A DNA stretch of 44,423 nt from CALOBA01 sp942491465 (GTDB taxonomy: Bacteria > Pseudomonadota > Gammaproteobacteria > Chromatiales > Chromatiaceae): positions 1-44,423 of the forward strand of contig CALOBA010000010.1 in NCBI GenBank assembly GCA_942491465.1. The letters run 5' to 3'. How positions within the stretch are numbered: position 1 is the first letter of the stretch; the number at the start of each line of letters is the position of its first letter. The translations under genes and the position numbers were made by a program. Below the pieces are notes generated by a model. The model was not told where the DNA came from and ran no database searches. It saw only the letters and a list, made by a program, of their open reading frames with translations. Positions 33,349 through 44,423 of the stretch are shown one piece after another.

Positions 33349-33789
33349 CTAGTCCACCGCCCGCAGATGCGCAGTCCCTTGGCGCTCACGGGCCTCCTGC
33401 CGCTCCTGGGCCTCCACCGACAGCGTGGCGATGGGCCGCGCCAACAGCCGCTTCAGCCCGATGGGGTCGCCGGTCTCTTCGCACCAGCCATAGTCGCCAT
33501 CGTCGATCCGGCTCAGGGCTGCGTCGATCTTGCGCAGCAGCTTGCGATAGCGATCGCGGGTGCGCAGGTCCAGGGCCTGATCCGACTCGCGGCTGGCCCG
33601 GTCCACCTCGTCACCGACCTCGTGGATACGCGCGTCGCGCAGGGCCTCCAGGGTTCGCTCGGACTCCTCAAGCAGCGACTCGCGCCACTCCTGCAAGTGC
33701 TGGCGGAAGAACGCGAGCTGGCGCTCGCCCATGTATTCCTCATCCTCGGTCGGTCGGTAATCCGCCGGCAACACATCGCTCTCTTTCAT
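33349..33789 (-). CDS. dksA: DksA/TraR-family RNA polymerase-binding regulator, Cys-poor
   Basis: A 146-residue transcription factor that binds the RNA polymerase secondary channel and acts with ppGpp. Seen: the coiled-coil tip motif DEVDRA (D-x-x-D-x-A, about 60-65), the long helix LDLRTRDRYRKLLRKIDAALSRI, and the C-terminal globular part YGWCEETGDPIGLKRLLARP. The zinc-finger positions are mostly lost: only one Cys remains and the second pair is replaced by Leu-Ser-Val-Glu-Ala, as in zinc-independent DksA forms. Start context is good (MKESDVLPADYRPTE). It is 102 bp downstream of queE on the same strand. Confidence 0.9.
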   Translation of the reverse strand: MKESDVLPADYRPTEDEEYMGERQLAFFRQHLQEWRESLLEESERTLEALRDARIHEVGDEVDRASRESDQALDLRTRDRYRKLLRKIDAALSRIDDGDYGWCEETGDPIGLKRLLARPIATLSVEAQERQEARERQGTAHLRAVD

Positions 33790-33890
33790 GATCTGTCACC
33801 CCAGGTTCGTGGCTGCTGAAAGGGGGCGGAGTTTTACCACAGCTTGACCCTCTTGCGGCGTCTTTTATTGCAGATCCAGCCGCCACCCGA

Positions 33891-34529
33891 CTACGGAATC
33901 CCCAACAACTTGTGGGTCTGCAGGCTCAGCCGCCAGCGCGGGTGGGCGCGGCAGTAGTCCAGGGCGCGGGCGGTGTTCTCGGCCTGCTCGGGGCCGTCCA
34001 TGGGCTGCAGATAGAACCGGCTGAAGGCCAGCCCCGCGTAGCGCTCCGGTGATGCCCCGGCCTGCGGATAGACCAACTTGAGTTCGTCGCCGGCGAGCAG
34101 GCGCAGCGCGGCGCCGGCCTTCGGGCTGACGCAGAGCCAATCGATGCCCGGCGGCGCCGGACAGGTGCCGTTGGTCTCCACGGCCACCTCGCAGTCGAGC
34201 CGGTGCAAGGCGTCGATCAAGGCGGCATCCAGTTGCAGCAGCGGCTCACCGCCGGTGCAGACCACGAAGGGCGCGGTGCGCCGCTCCGTCGCCGGCCAGT
34301 GGTCGATGATGTGCGCCGCAAGGGCCTCGGCGCTGGCGAAGCGACCGCCGTGCTCGCCGCCGGTGCCGCGGAAGCTGGTGTCGCAGAAGCGGCAGATCGC
34401 CCGCGGACGGTCCTGCTCGCGACCGGACCAGAGGTTGCAGCCGGCAAAGCGGCAGAATACGGCCGGCCGACCGGCCTGGGCGCCCTCACCTTGCAGTGTG
34501 TAGAAGACCTCGTGGATGCTGTAGCCCAT
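33891..34529 (-). CDS. queE: 7-carboxy-7-deazaguanine synthase QueE
   Basis: A 212-residue radical-SAM enzyme converting 6-carboxytetrahydropterin to 7-carboxy-7-deazaguanine, on the route to queuosine. Seen: N-terminal IHEVFYTLQGEGAQAGRPAVFCRF, the cluster cysteines in the Cx14Cx2C form (C...CNLWSGREQDRPRAICRFCDT), CTGGEPLLQLD, VETNGTCP and VSPKAG. This Cys spacing is that of the Burkholderia-type QueE with an extended cluster loop. The ATG at 34527-34529 starts the family sequence MGYSIHEVFY; the in-frame extension upstream overlaps queD. The gene is 10 bp after the queD-like gene. Confidence 0.95.
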   Translation of the reverse strand: MGYSIHEVFYTLQGEGAQAGRPAVFCRFAGCNLWSGREQDRPRAICRFCDTSFRGTGGEHGGRFASAEALAAHIIDHWPATERRTAPFVVCTGGEPLLQLDAALIDALHRLDCEVAVETNGTCPAPPGIDWLCVSPKAGAALRLLAGDELKLVYPQAGASPERYAGLAFSRFYLQPMDGPEQAENTARALDYCRAHPRWRLSLQTHKLLGIP

Positions 34530-34539
34530 GGCGAGCGGC

Positions 34540-35670
34540 TCAGCTCGGCAGGGCCGGGCCGAGACCGCCCCAGCAGAGCACGGCGCCGCAGCCCGGCGTG
34601 GCCTCCAGGTCGATCCGGCACAGCCACGGCAGCGCCGCCGCCGACTGCTCGCGAATCCAGTTCGCCAGACTGCTCGGGTCGGCACCGGCGAGCCCCGGAA
34701 ATTCGTCGAGGCGGTGGTGGTCCAGGCGCTTGTAGACGGGCTGGAACAGGGCCTTGACGTCCCCGTAGTCCACCGTCCAACCGAGCACCTGATCCAGCGG
34801 CGCGGTCAGGTGCAGCCGCAGCAGGTAGCTGTGCCCGTGCAGACGCCGGCGGGGATCGCCATCGGGGGCCCGCGTGAGCGTCAGCGCCGACTCGAAGCGC
34901 CGATCCTTCCAGATGCGGTAGCGCTCGCCGTCGTAATGGCAGCCGGCGGTGCCGGTCTCGTAGACGGTGATCCACGACAGCGTCGGCAGCTCGGGGCGGA
35001 TGCGCGCCCACAGCCAGGCGGCGAGCATCTCGCTGGTCGGGTTCTCCAGCCCCGGCAGGTCATTCATGCAGCCGAGATGCAGGATGGCGTGCAGCGGCGC
35101 CCAGACCGCGGCCAGACGCTCGAAATCCACGCCCATGTCATGGCCGGCCCCCTGCCCGGGCAGGTCCTGCTCGGCGTGCAGGATGACCTCGAAGCCGTGG
35201 CCGTGCATGCGCCCGCATTGATGCCCCGCGGGGACATTGGGCAGCCGGTGCGCGGCCTCGAAGCGGAACCGCCGCCAGACATGGCAGTGGGCATCGCCGT
35301 CGAGATCGGCGCCCTGATCGGCCGTGCTGCGGATGCCGACGCTCTCGATGCCGGGTACGCCCCGCTGCAGCAGGCCGTCGCGGACCAGCCGGGCCAGATT
35401 CTCATCGGTGGGCACCGCCAGCAGGGCGTTCAGATCCTGATAATCCAGGGCTGCGACCACGTCGGCCAGCGCCGCGGCCAGGGCATCGGTCTCACCGCCG
35501 GGGAAGCCGCTGCCCTGCCCGCCGCTCCAGCCCGACGGCAGCGCCGCCCGGACCCGCGCCCGAAAACTGTGCCCGTGCAGCCGGCGGGCCGGGTGGTCAT
35601 CGGGCAGGATGTCCACCCGCCGCGCGGCCTCGAACGGGGCGGCGGCGATCTGGTAGAGGCGCTCGGTCAT
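34540..35670 (-). CDS. queD: Three-domain 6-carboxytetrahydropterin synthase (QueD-like)
   Basis: QueD makes 6-carboxytetrahydropterin from dihydroneopterin triphosphate and is normally a single domain of about 120 residues. This 376-residue protein holds three T-fold copies: about 1-128, 129-250 and 251-376. The middle copy has the zinc histidines H141, H156 and H158, the catalytic Cys152 (CGRMHGHGF), the NPTSE segment and ETGTAG. The outer copies keep LHGH (32-34, 278-280) but have Ala28 and Arg274 at the Cys position and Arg17 and Leu263 at the first His. Thus one active and two probably inactive copies are fused. It lies between queC (25 bp upstream) and queE (10 bp downstream). Confidence 0.9.
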   Translation of the reverse strand: MTERLYQIAAAPFEAARRVDILPDDHPARRLHGHSFRARVRAALPSGWSGGQGSGFPGGETDALAAALADVVAALDYQDLNALLAVPTDENLARLVRDGLLQRGVPGIESVGIRSTADQGADLDGDAHCHVWRRFRFEAAHRLPNVPAGHQCGRMHGHGFEVILHAEQDLPGQGAGHDMGVDFERLAAVWAPLHAILHLGCMNDLPGLENPTSEMLAAWLWARIRPELPTLSWITVYETGTAGCHYDGERYRIWKDRRFESALTLTRAPDGDPRRRLHGHSYLLRLHLTAPLDQVLGWTVDYGDVKALFQPVYKRLDHHRLDEFPGLAGADPSSLANWIREQSAAALPWLCRIDLEATPGCGAVLCWGGLGPALPS

Positions 35671-35695
35671 CGAAGCTCGGTCTCCATGGTTGATA

Positions 35696-36388
35696 TCAGG
35701 ACGGCGGCGACGACAGCAGCGGATCATCGAGCCCGGCCTCGGCGAAGCCCTTGGCGCGCAGCAGGCAGGAGTCGCAGCCGCCGCAGGGCCGGCCCTCGGG
35801 GGTCGGATCGTAACAGCTCCAGGTCAGGCCGTAGTCGACGCCGAGCCCAAGACCTCGGCGGATGATCTCCGCCTTGGTCAGCTCGATCAGCGGCGCGTGG
35901 ATCTTCAGTCGCTGACGCCCCTCGACGCCGGCGGCCGTGGCCAGGTTGGCCATCTGTTCGAAGGCGGCGATGTACTCCGGGCGGCAGTCCGGGTAGCCGG
36001 AATAGTCCAGCGCATTGACGCCGATGAAGATGTCGCTGGCCTCGAGCACCTCGGCCCAGGCCAGTGCAAAGGACAGGAACACCGTATTGCGCGCCGGCAC
36101 ATAGGTCACCGGGATGCCCTCGGCCATGGCCTCCGGCGCGCGGGTCTTGGGCACCGCGATATCGGCGGTCAACGCCGAGCCGCCGAAACGGCGCAGGTCG
36201 ATCTCGGCGATGACATGCTCGCCAACCTGCATCGCCTCCGCCACCCGCTTGGCCGCCGCCAGCTCCACGGCATGGCGCTGACCGTAGCGGAACGACAGGG
36301 CGTAGGGCCGAAAGCCCGCATCCTTGGCGATGGCCAGGGCGGTGGTGGAGTCGAGTCCGCCGCTGAGCAGGACGACCGCGTTTTTCAT
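35696..36388 (-). CDS. queC: 7-cyano-7-deazaguanine synthase QueC
   Basis: A 230-residue ATP-dependent enzyme converting 7-carboxy-7-deazaguanine to preQ0. Seen: PP-loop SGGLDSTTALAIAK (about 8-21), SFRYGQRH, VPARNTVFLSFALAWAE, ALDYSGYPDCRPEY, and the zinc cysteines in WSCYDPTPEGRPCGGCDSC. The ATG at 36386-36388 begins the family sequence MKNAVVLLSGGLDS. The same frame is open for 64 further codons upstream through a run of Asp/Asn triplets, to an ATG inside the GTPase gene. A translated poly-Asp extension is thus possible but not expected. It is followed by queD and queE. Confidence 0.95.
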   Translation of the reverse strand: MKNAVVLLSGGLDSTTALAIAKDAGFRPYALSFRYGQRHAVELAAAKRVAEAMQVGEHVIAEIDLRRFGGSALTADIAVPKTRAPEAMAEGIPVTYVPARNTVFLSFALAWAEVLEASDIFIGVNALDYSGYPDCRPEYIAAFEQMANLATAAGVEGRQRLKIHAPLIELTKAEIIRRGLGLGVDYGLTWSCYDPTPEGRPCGGCDSCLLRAKGFAEAGLDDPLLSSPPS

Positions 36389-36415
36389 GCTTCGGGCCTC
36401 GTCGGTGATGGGGTC

Positions 36416-36541
<126 letters not shown>

Positions 36542-36560
36542 GGGCGCGAGCATAGGCGCG

Positions 36561-37999
36561 TCAGAGATTGACCCGATCATCGAGATCGCTGGTCGACAGC
36601 CCGCGCAGGACCTCGGCCAGGGCCTCGCGGCAGCGGTCTTCCTGGCTCGACTCGCGGCCCTTCTTGGCGGCGTCGAAGAGCTTGGCCAGGGCCTTGCGAT
36701 CGTCCGCCGGCAGGCCCTCGGTAAAGCCGCGCTTGCCCCGGATCTGGCGCTCAGGGACCTTGTTGGCGGCGTCTTCGTCGGCGGCCTGGCGGCCGTGGGA
36801 CCAGTTCATGGCGCGAGCACAGTAGAGGATGATGCGATCGAGCAGGATGAACGGGAATACCGGATTGCTGACCGGACCGATGCTGAAGCGCTCGACGCCG
36901 AGGGTGCGCTGGATGTCGATCTTGGCCAGCGCCGAGGTGCTGATCGCGCCCAGGGCGCCGCCGGTGGCGCCGCCGATCAACGCGCCCAGGCCCATGGACA
37001 GCCCGCCGACACCGAGATCGATCACCGCCCCCGTGGCCGCACCGCCGGCGGTGGCGGCGGCGATGGTCTTGGCCTTGCTCAGGCCCAGGGCGCCGCCGAC
37101 CTCGTCGGAGAACAGGTCGCGCTGCAATAGCGAATCCGCCGGCAGCCGCCAGACGTTGTGGCGGAAGTGGGCGCGGATATCGGCCTGGGCGTCTTCTTCC
37201 AGCCGGCGCAGGCCCTCCATGAAGGCATCGCGCAGCCGCTCCTGGACCGCCTCGCGATCGCTGTCGGTCTCCAGCTCGGCGACGCGGGCCACGCGGCTGG
37301 CCTTGTAGACCAGTGCCTTCTTGACCAGGTCGATGATGGTGTCGACGCAGGCGTCGATGCGCCGCTCCCAGTCGCGCTCGAAGCTGTCGATAACCTGGAT
37401 GAGGCGCGGCTCCCAACGCTGGTCGATGCTCTTCAGGGCACCGAGCAGCGCCAGGCGCTCGCCGTAGGTGGCGCGATGGGCGTTGAACTCGCGCACCGAG
37501 TTGAAGGCCTTGTTGAGCGCGTCCTGCCAGGCCGGCATGTGCTTGTCGTTACGGGTGAGGTTGTTGAGGATCGCCATGCGCGGCCGGGCGGTGAGGCGCA
37601 GCAGCTCCATCTCGATGCGGTCCTTCTCCTTGATGCGCGTGGAGCCGTCGACCACCAGGATGATGCCGGCACCGTTTGCCACCGGCTCCAGCAGGGCACA
37701 GTCGTGGCTGAACAGCGGGTCGTCGCGGTGGGCATCGACGAAGGCGCGGGCCAGGTCCGACGCACGCGAATGGGCCTGGAACCACTCCAGGATGTCGCTG
37801 GGGTTCTGAAAGCCCGGGGTGTCGATGAACTCCATGATGGTGCCGCCATCGATGATCACCGGGTAGTTGTCGGAGCGGGTGGTGGTGCCGGCCCGCTTGT
37901 CGATGGCGATGCGGTCGTTTTCGGTCAGGGTCGCCACCACCGACGACTTGCCGGCGTTCGGGTGGCCCATGATGGCGAGGGTCGGGTGGTCGGCTGACA

Positions 38000-38000
<1 letters not shown>
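36561..38000 (-). CDS. GTPase with DUF3482 C-terminal domain
   Basis: A 479-residue Era/TrmE-type GTPase fused to DUF3482. Seen: G1 GHPNAGKS (12-19), G2 region AGTTTRSDNY, G3 DTPG (60-63), and ILVVDGSTRIKEKDR followed by AILNNLTRND at the base-recognition position (not a canonical NKxD). The C-terminal half is helical with a Gly-rich, possibly membrane-associating segment (GAVIDLGVGGLSMGLGALIGGA). The start overlaps the stop of the DUF2868 gene as ATGA, a strong sign of coupled translation and shared function. The biological role of the pair is not established. Confidence 0.92.
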
Positions 38001-40555
<2,555 letters not shown>

Positions 40556-40664
40556 GGGTCGATCGTCGCCACAGGTCGTGAGGATGCGCAACGCACCGGG
40601 AAAAGCCTTGGGACTTTACCCGCAATGGCGCGATGGCGCAAAGCAGCCGACGGCCACCCGGCAA

Positions 40665-41726
40665 TCAGCCGAGCCCCGCGGGCAACTGCATGGTGACGCA
40701 GTGCAGGCTGCCGCCCTGGCGGATCAGCGCGCGGCAGTCCACCGGCTCGATGCGCCGATCGGGGAACAGCCGGCCGAGCCTGGCCTCGGCCTCGGCATCC
40801 GCCGGGTCGCCGTAGACCGGCAGCAGGACGGCGCCGTTGATGATCAGAAAGTTGGCATAACCGGCGGGGAGTCGCTCACCGTCGTCGTCGGTGATGGGTG
40901 CGGGCTGGGGCAGCGCAACCAGTCGGTAGGGCGCGCCATCGGGCCGGCGCAGTGCCCGCAGCTCGGCCGCGAGCCGGGCCAACGCCGCGTGGTCGGGGTC
41001 GGACGGGTCGGTGCAGACGGCGTGGACGATGGTGTCGGGGTCGGTGAAGCGGGCCAGCGTATCGATATGACCATCGGTGTCGTCGCCGCTGAGCTGCCCA
41101 TGCTCCAGCCAGTGGATGCGCGCCAGGCCCAACCGGCGCCGGAGCTCGGCGCTGATCGCGGCCTGATCCCAGCCCGGATTGCGGGCCGGATCGAGCAGCG
41201 TGCGGCGAACGATCAGCGCGCCGCCGCGGCCGTCGCTGTCGATGGCGCCGCCTTCGAGCACCAGCGGGCTCGACTCCAACGGCGCAGCGCCGAAGGCCCC
41301 GGCGGCCTGCGCGCGGGCGGTGATGCGATCGTCTTGGCCGGCGGCGAACTTGCCGCCCCAGCCGTCGAAGCGGAAGTCGATCAGGCGCGGTCGCTGATCG
41401 GCATCGATGACCGTCAGCGGGCCGTGGTCGCGGGTCCAGGTGTCGTCGCAGGGGGCCTCGACCAGCCGCAATCGGTGCCGCGGCAGGCCGGCGGCGGTCA
41501 GTCGCCGCTCGACCCGCGCCCGCTCGGCGGCGTTGTTGCAGACCACCAGCACCGACTGCCGGGCCGCGATGCGGCTGGCGATGGCGGTGTAGACGGCCTC
41601 GACATCGGCCAGCCGATCCCCCCAATCGGTGTCGGCGTGGGGCCAGGTCAGCATAACGGCGGCCTGGGGCTCCCATTCCGCCGGCAGGCGGCGCTCGGCG
41701 GCGGCGCCGCGACGCGCGCTATCCAT
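40665..41726 (-). CDS. aguA: Agmatine deiminase (agmatine/peptidylarginine deiminase family)
   Basis: A 353-residue guanidine-modifying enzyme hydrolysing agmatine to N-carbamoylputrescine, for putrescine synthesis without ornithine. Seen: PAEWEPQAAVMLTWPH, the active-site acidic motif DDTWTRDHGPL, LEGGAID, the His site DDTDGHIDTLARF, and the catalytic Cys in GGSLHCVTMQLP near the C-terminus. The start at 41724-41726 fits the family N-terminus. It lies 50 bp after the DUF2076 gene and 109 bp before the DUF2868 gene, all in one direction. No carbamoylputrescine hydrolase gene is adjacent. Confidence 0.92.
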   Translation of the reverse strand: MDSARRGAAAERRLPAEWEPQAAVMLTWPHADTDWGDRLADVEAVYTAIASRIAARQSVLVVCNNAAERARVERRLTAAGLPRHRLRLVEAPCDDTWTRDHGPLTVIDADQRPRLIDFRFDGWGGKFAAGQDDRITARAQAAGAFGAAPLESSPLVLEGGAIDSDGRGGALIVRRTLLDPARNPGWDQAAISAELRRRLGLARIHWLEHGQLSGDDTDGHIDTLARFTDPDTIVHAVCTDPSDPDHAALARLAAELRALRRPDGAPYRLVALPQPAPITDDDGERLPAGYANFLIINGAVLLPVYGDPADAEAEARLGRLFPDRRIEPVDCRALIRQGGSLHCVTMQLPAGLG

Positions 41727-41776
41727 CCGGCGAGCCGCCTGCGGTCAGCACCGTCGAGGCCAAGGCCGAAGCCCGC

Positions 41777-42427
41777 TCAGCCCCAGTCCGAGCCATCGTC
41801 GCCGAACAGGTCCCCGCCGCCGAACAGGTCGCCTTCGCCGTCGTCGAAGCCGGTGTCGGGGTCCATCGGCGGCTCCTCGGCCAGATCGGCATCGGCGAGA
41901 CCGGGATCATCGGCGGGCGCGGCGGCGTCGGTCAGGTCCGCTCCGGTATCGATGGGGGCCTCGCCGCCGAGGAATCCGCCGTCTTCACCAGCGGCGGCAT
42001 CGTCACCGCCGAACAGGCCCTGCAGGCCCTGAAACAGCATGGCGCCGCCGGCGACGCCGACGGCGGTGGCAGCGGCGGAGCGCAGGAAGTCCCCCGCCCC
42101 GCCGCCGCCGGCCTGGCGACCCATGGCCGGCTGACCTTGGGCCGGCGCGGCCGCCGGGCGCGGAGTATTGGACCAGCCACCGCGGGCCGGCTGCGCTGCC
42201 GCGGCACGCTGCCCGGCGGCGGCACCGGCAGCGGCGGGCTGCGACTGGGCGCGGCTCAGCGCCGCCTGCTGCACCAGGGCCTGCTGCACCAGCAGGTAGG
42301 CGGCATCGGGCTGGCGGGCGACGGCCTCGCGGATCATGGCGTCGGCCTCGGGATCGCGCTTGCCGACCTGGGCCCGGCCCAGGTTGCCGAGGAAGCCGCT
42401 GAGCAGCTGGCGTTCTTTATCGTTCAT
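41777..42427 (-). CDS. DUF2076 family protein
   Basis: A 216-residue member of DUF2076 (function unknown). Seen: the conserved N-terminus MNDKERQLLSGFLGNLGRAQ with KRDPEADAMIREAVARQPDAAYLLVQQALV, then an Ala/Gln/Pro-rich linker, a hydrophobic segment (FLRSAAATAVGVAGGAMLFQGLQGLFGG) and an acidic Gly/Asp-rich tail ending GDDGSDWG. The linker and tail match the layout of this family. It is the first gene of the long minus-strand run that goes on to agmatine deiminase and DUF2868. A divergent 550-bp region lies upstream. Confidence 0.88.
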   Translation of the reverse strand: MNDKERQLLSGFLGNLGRAQVGKRDPEADAMIREAVARQPDAAYLLVQQALVQQAALSRAQSQPAAAGAAAGQRAAAAQPARGGWSNTPRPAAAPAQGQPAMGRQAGGGGAGDFLRSAAATAVGVAGGAMLFQGLQGLFGGDDAAAGEDGGFLGGEAPIDTGADLTDAAAPADDPGLADADLAEEPPMDPDTGFDDGEGDLFGGGDLFGDDGSDWG

Positions 42428-42977
<550 letters not shown>

Positions 42978-44423
42978 ATGCCCGCTCCCTACCCCCGCGG
43001 TCGCCATGCCGACCCCGCCGCACTCGCCGCCCCCCCCTGGCAGAGCGGCGATGCAACGGCGCTCTACACCGACGCGCTGTCCTGGACCTACCGGGACTTG
43101 ACCGAGCTGGCCGCGGCCCGAGGGGCGCTGCTGCAGGCGCTCGGGCTGCGGCCGGGGCAACTCGTGGCCTGTGGCGATGGCGCGACCGACGCCGAGGCGG
43201 CGGAGCTGGTGCTGATGCAGCACGCCTTGGCCCGGACGGGCGCCGCACTGCTGCCGCTGCCGGCCGGCCCCGGCCGACGACGGGTGCGCTGCCCTGCTCG
43301 CCGCCACCGGCTGCGAATGGCGCTGGCGACCGGGGCCAGACCGGGGTGCAGGGGCGTTGATCGCGACCGGCTATAGTCCAACGCCGACGACCTGGCCCGG
43401 CGACCGCTTGGCGCTGGTGGTCCAAACCAGCGGCAGCAGCGGTCGGCCGAAGGCGGTGATGCTCGGCGCGCGCGCCCTGCTCGCCTCCGCTGCCCTGGTC
43501 AACGCCCGGCTGGATCTGCGCGCCGACGACCGCTGGCTCGCCGTGCTGCCGCGCCGGCACATCGGCGGCCTGGCCATCGGCGGGCGCTGCGCGCTGGCCG
43601 GTGCGACGCTGCACCTGCATGGGCGCTTCGATGCCCCGCGCCTCGCCGAGGACCTGCAACGGCATCCGATCACCCACCTGTCGCTGGTGCCGCCGATGCT
43701 GGCGCGGCTGCTGGACCAGCTCCCGGCCCCGCCGCCGACCCTGCGCGCGGTGCTACTCGGCGGCCAGGCCCTGGACCGGGTGCTGGCGCGGCGCGCCATC
43801 GCCGCCGGCTGGCCGCTGTACACCAGCTACGGCATGACCGAGACCGGCTCCGGCATCGCCATCGCCGGGCCGCTGACGGCGCTGCCCGCTGACGGCCTGG
43901 CCGCGACACCGCTACCCGACGTCGAGATCGACTGTCCCCACTGCACCGATGCGCCGGCGACCATCCGCCTGCGCGGGCCGATGCTGATGGCCGGCTATGC
44001 CAACCCGCAACGCACCCCCGGCGACGGTCTCGAAGACGGCTGGCTGACCACGGCCGACCTGGGCTGCCGCGACGCCGACGGCGGGCTACGGGTGGTCGGC
44101 CGGGCCGATGCGGTGGTCGTCATCGGCGGCGTCAATGTCCACCCCGAGCAGGTTCGGCAGCGCTGCCGGGACGCCCCCGGCGTCGACGACTGCGCGGTAA
44201 CCGCCATCGCCGAGCCGACCTGGGGCCATCGCCTGGTGCTGATCTACCAGGGGCCGGCCGACCCCGCCGCGCTGGCGCGCTGGTGTCGGGCCGAGCTGCC
44301 GTCGCCCCAGCGCCCGCGGGGCTTCATCCCCGTCGCCGCCCTCCCGCGCCTGGCCTCCGGCAAGCCGGATCGACAACGCCTAGCGGAGATCGCGCAAGCG
44401 ATCGCCACCGACACCGCGCAGCG
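42978..44423 (+). CDS. menE: MenE-like o-succinylbenzoate-CoA ligase (frameshifted, partial)
   Basis: An AMP-forming acyl-CoA ligase; the MenE type activates o-succinylbenzoate in menaquinone synthesis. Seen: an N-terminal part (MPAPYPRGRHADPAALAAPP, LSWTYRDLTELAAARG), then in the next frame the AMP-binding motif VVQTSGSSGRPKAVML, MenE-like ITHLSLVPPMLARLL and AVLLGGQALD, YTSYGMTETG, TADLGC and VGRADAVVVIGG, and the C-terminal Lys in ASGKPDRQRL. The frames join at a CCCC run (43268-43271); one C less restores LPAGPADDG. The second frame is open to the edge, so the gene is cut on the right. Compact length and motifs favour MenE over other ligases, not proven. Confidence 0.8.

Noticed and set aside
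32877..33791. A 304-codon plus-strand gene
   Set aside because: It runs through the palindrome and then antisense to the DksA-type gene; no domain is recognisable.

Overview
The window is high-GC chromosomal DNA of a gammaproteobacterium, most likely a member of the Chromatiales (purple sulfur bacteria or relatives). That placement is inferred from gene content and order (tig-clpP-clpX-lon-hupB-ppiD, ccoNOQP-ccoGHIS, a PEP-CTERM protein and a PrsT-like TPR protein, a MenE-like ligase), not from a marker-gene comparison. There is no sign of phage, plasmid or intact insertion sequence. The accessory signal is dispersed palindromic repeats, simple-sequence repeats and one toxin-antitoxin relic.

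Region 1 (1-8.7 kb, minus strand) is the conserved protein quality-control cluster: trigger factor, ClpP, ClpX, Lon, HU-beta and the periplasmic chaperone PpiD. A tRNA-Val/tRNA-Asp pair lies between hupB and ppiD. ppiD runs off the left edge and carries an apparent one-base frameshift. Region 2 (8.9-18.2 kb) holds a small unknown plus-strand gene and the complete minus-strand cbb3 cytochrome oxidase locus: ccoN, ccoO, ccoQ, ccoP, an extra 45-residue membrane protein and a terminator, then ccoG, ccoH, ccoI, ccoS. A perfect FNR/Anr box lies upstream of ccoN, so low-oxygen control is expected.

Region 3 (18.2-31 kb) is looser. It has a TPR-sulfotransferase, a vapBC-like relic, a PEP-CTERM exported protein, an AraC-type regulator, a PrsT-like TPR protein, a methyltransferase, tRNA-Ser(GGA) and a VWA-domain lipoprotein. 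Several inverted repeats occupy the gaps. One repeat of about 100 bp occurs twice, each time between convergent genes.

Region 4 (31-42.4 kb, all minus strand) carries a DUF2076 protein, agmatine deiminase, a DUF2868 membrane protein with a Pro-Glu repeat of about 140 residues, its translationally coupled DUF3482 GTPase, then queC, a three-domain QueD-like protein and queE (the queuosine precursor route to 7-carboxy-7-deazaguanine and preQ0), a DksA-type regulator, an Asn-rich small protein and a DUF3422 membrane protein. Four long trinucleotide or hexanucleotide repeats lie within 10.5 kb here. Region 5 (42.4 kb to the end) has a repeat-rich divergent intergenic stretch and a MenE-like acyl-CoA ligase, frameshifted and cut by the right edge.
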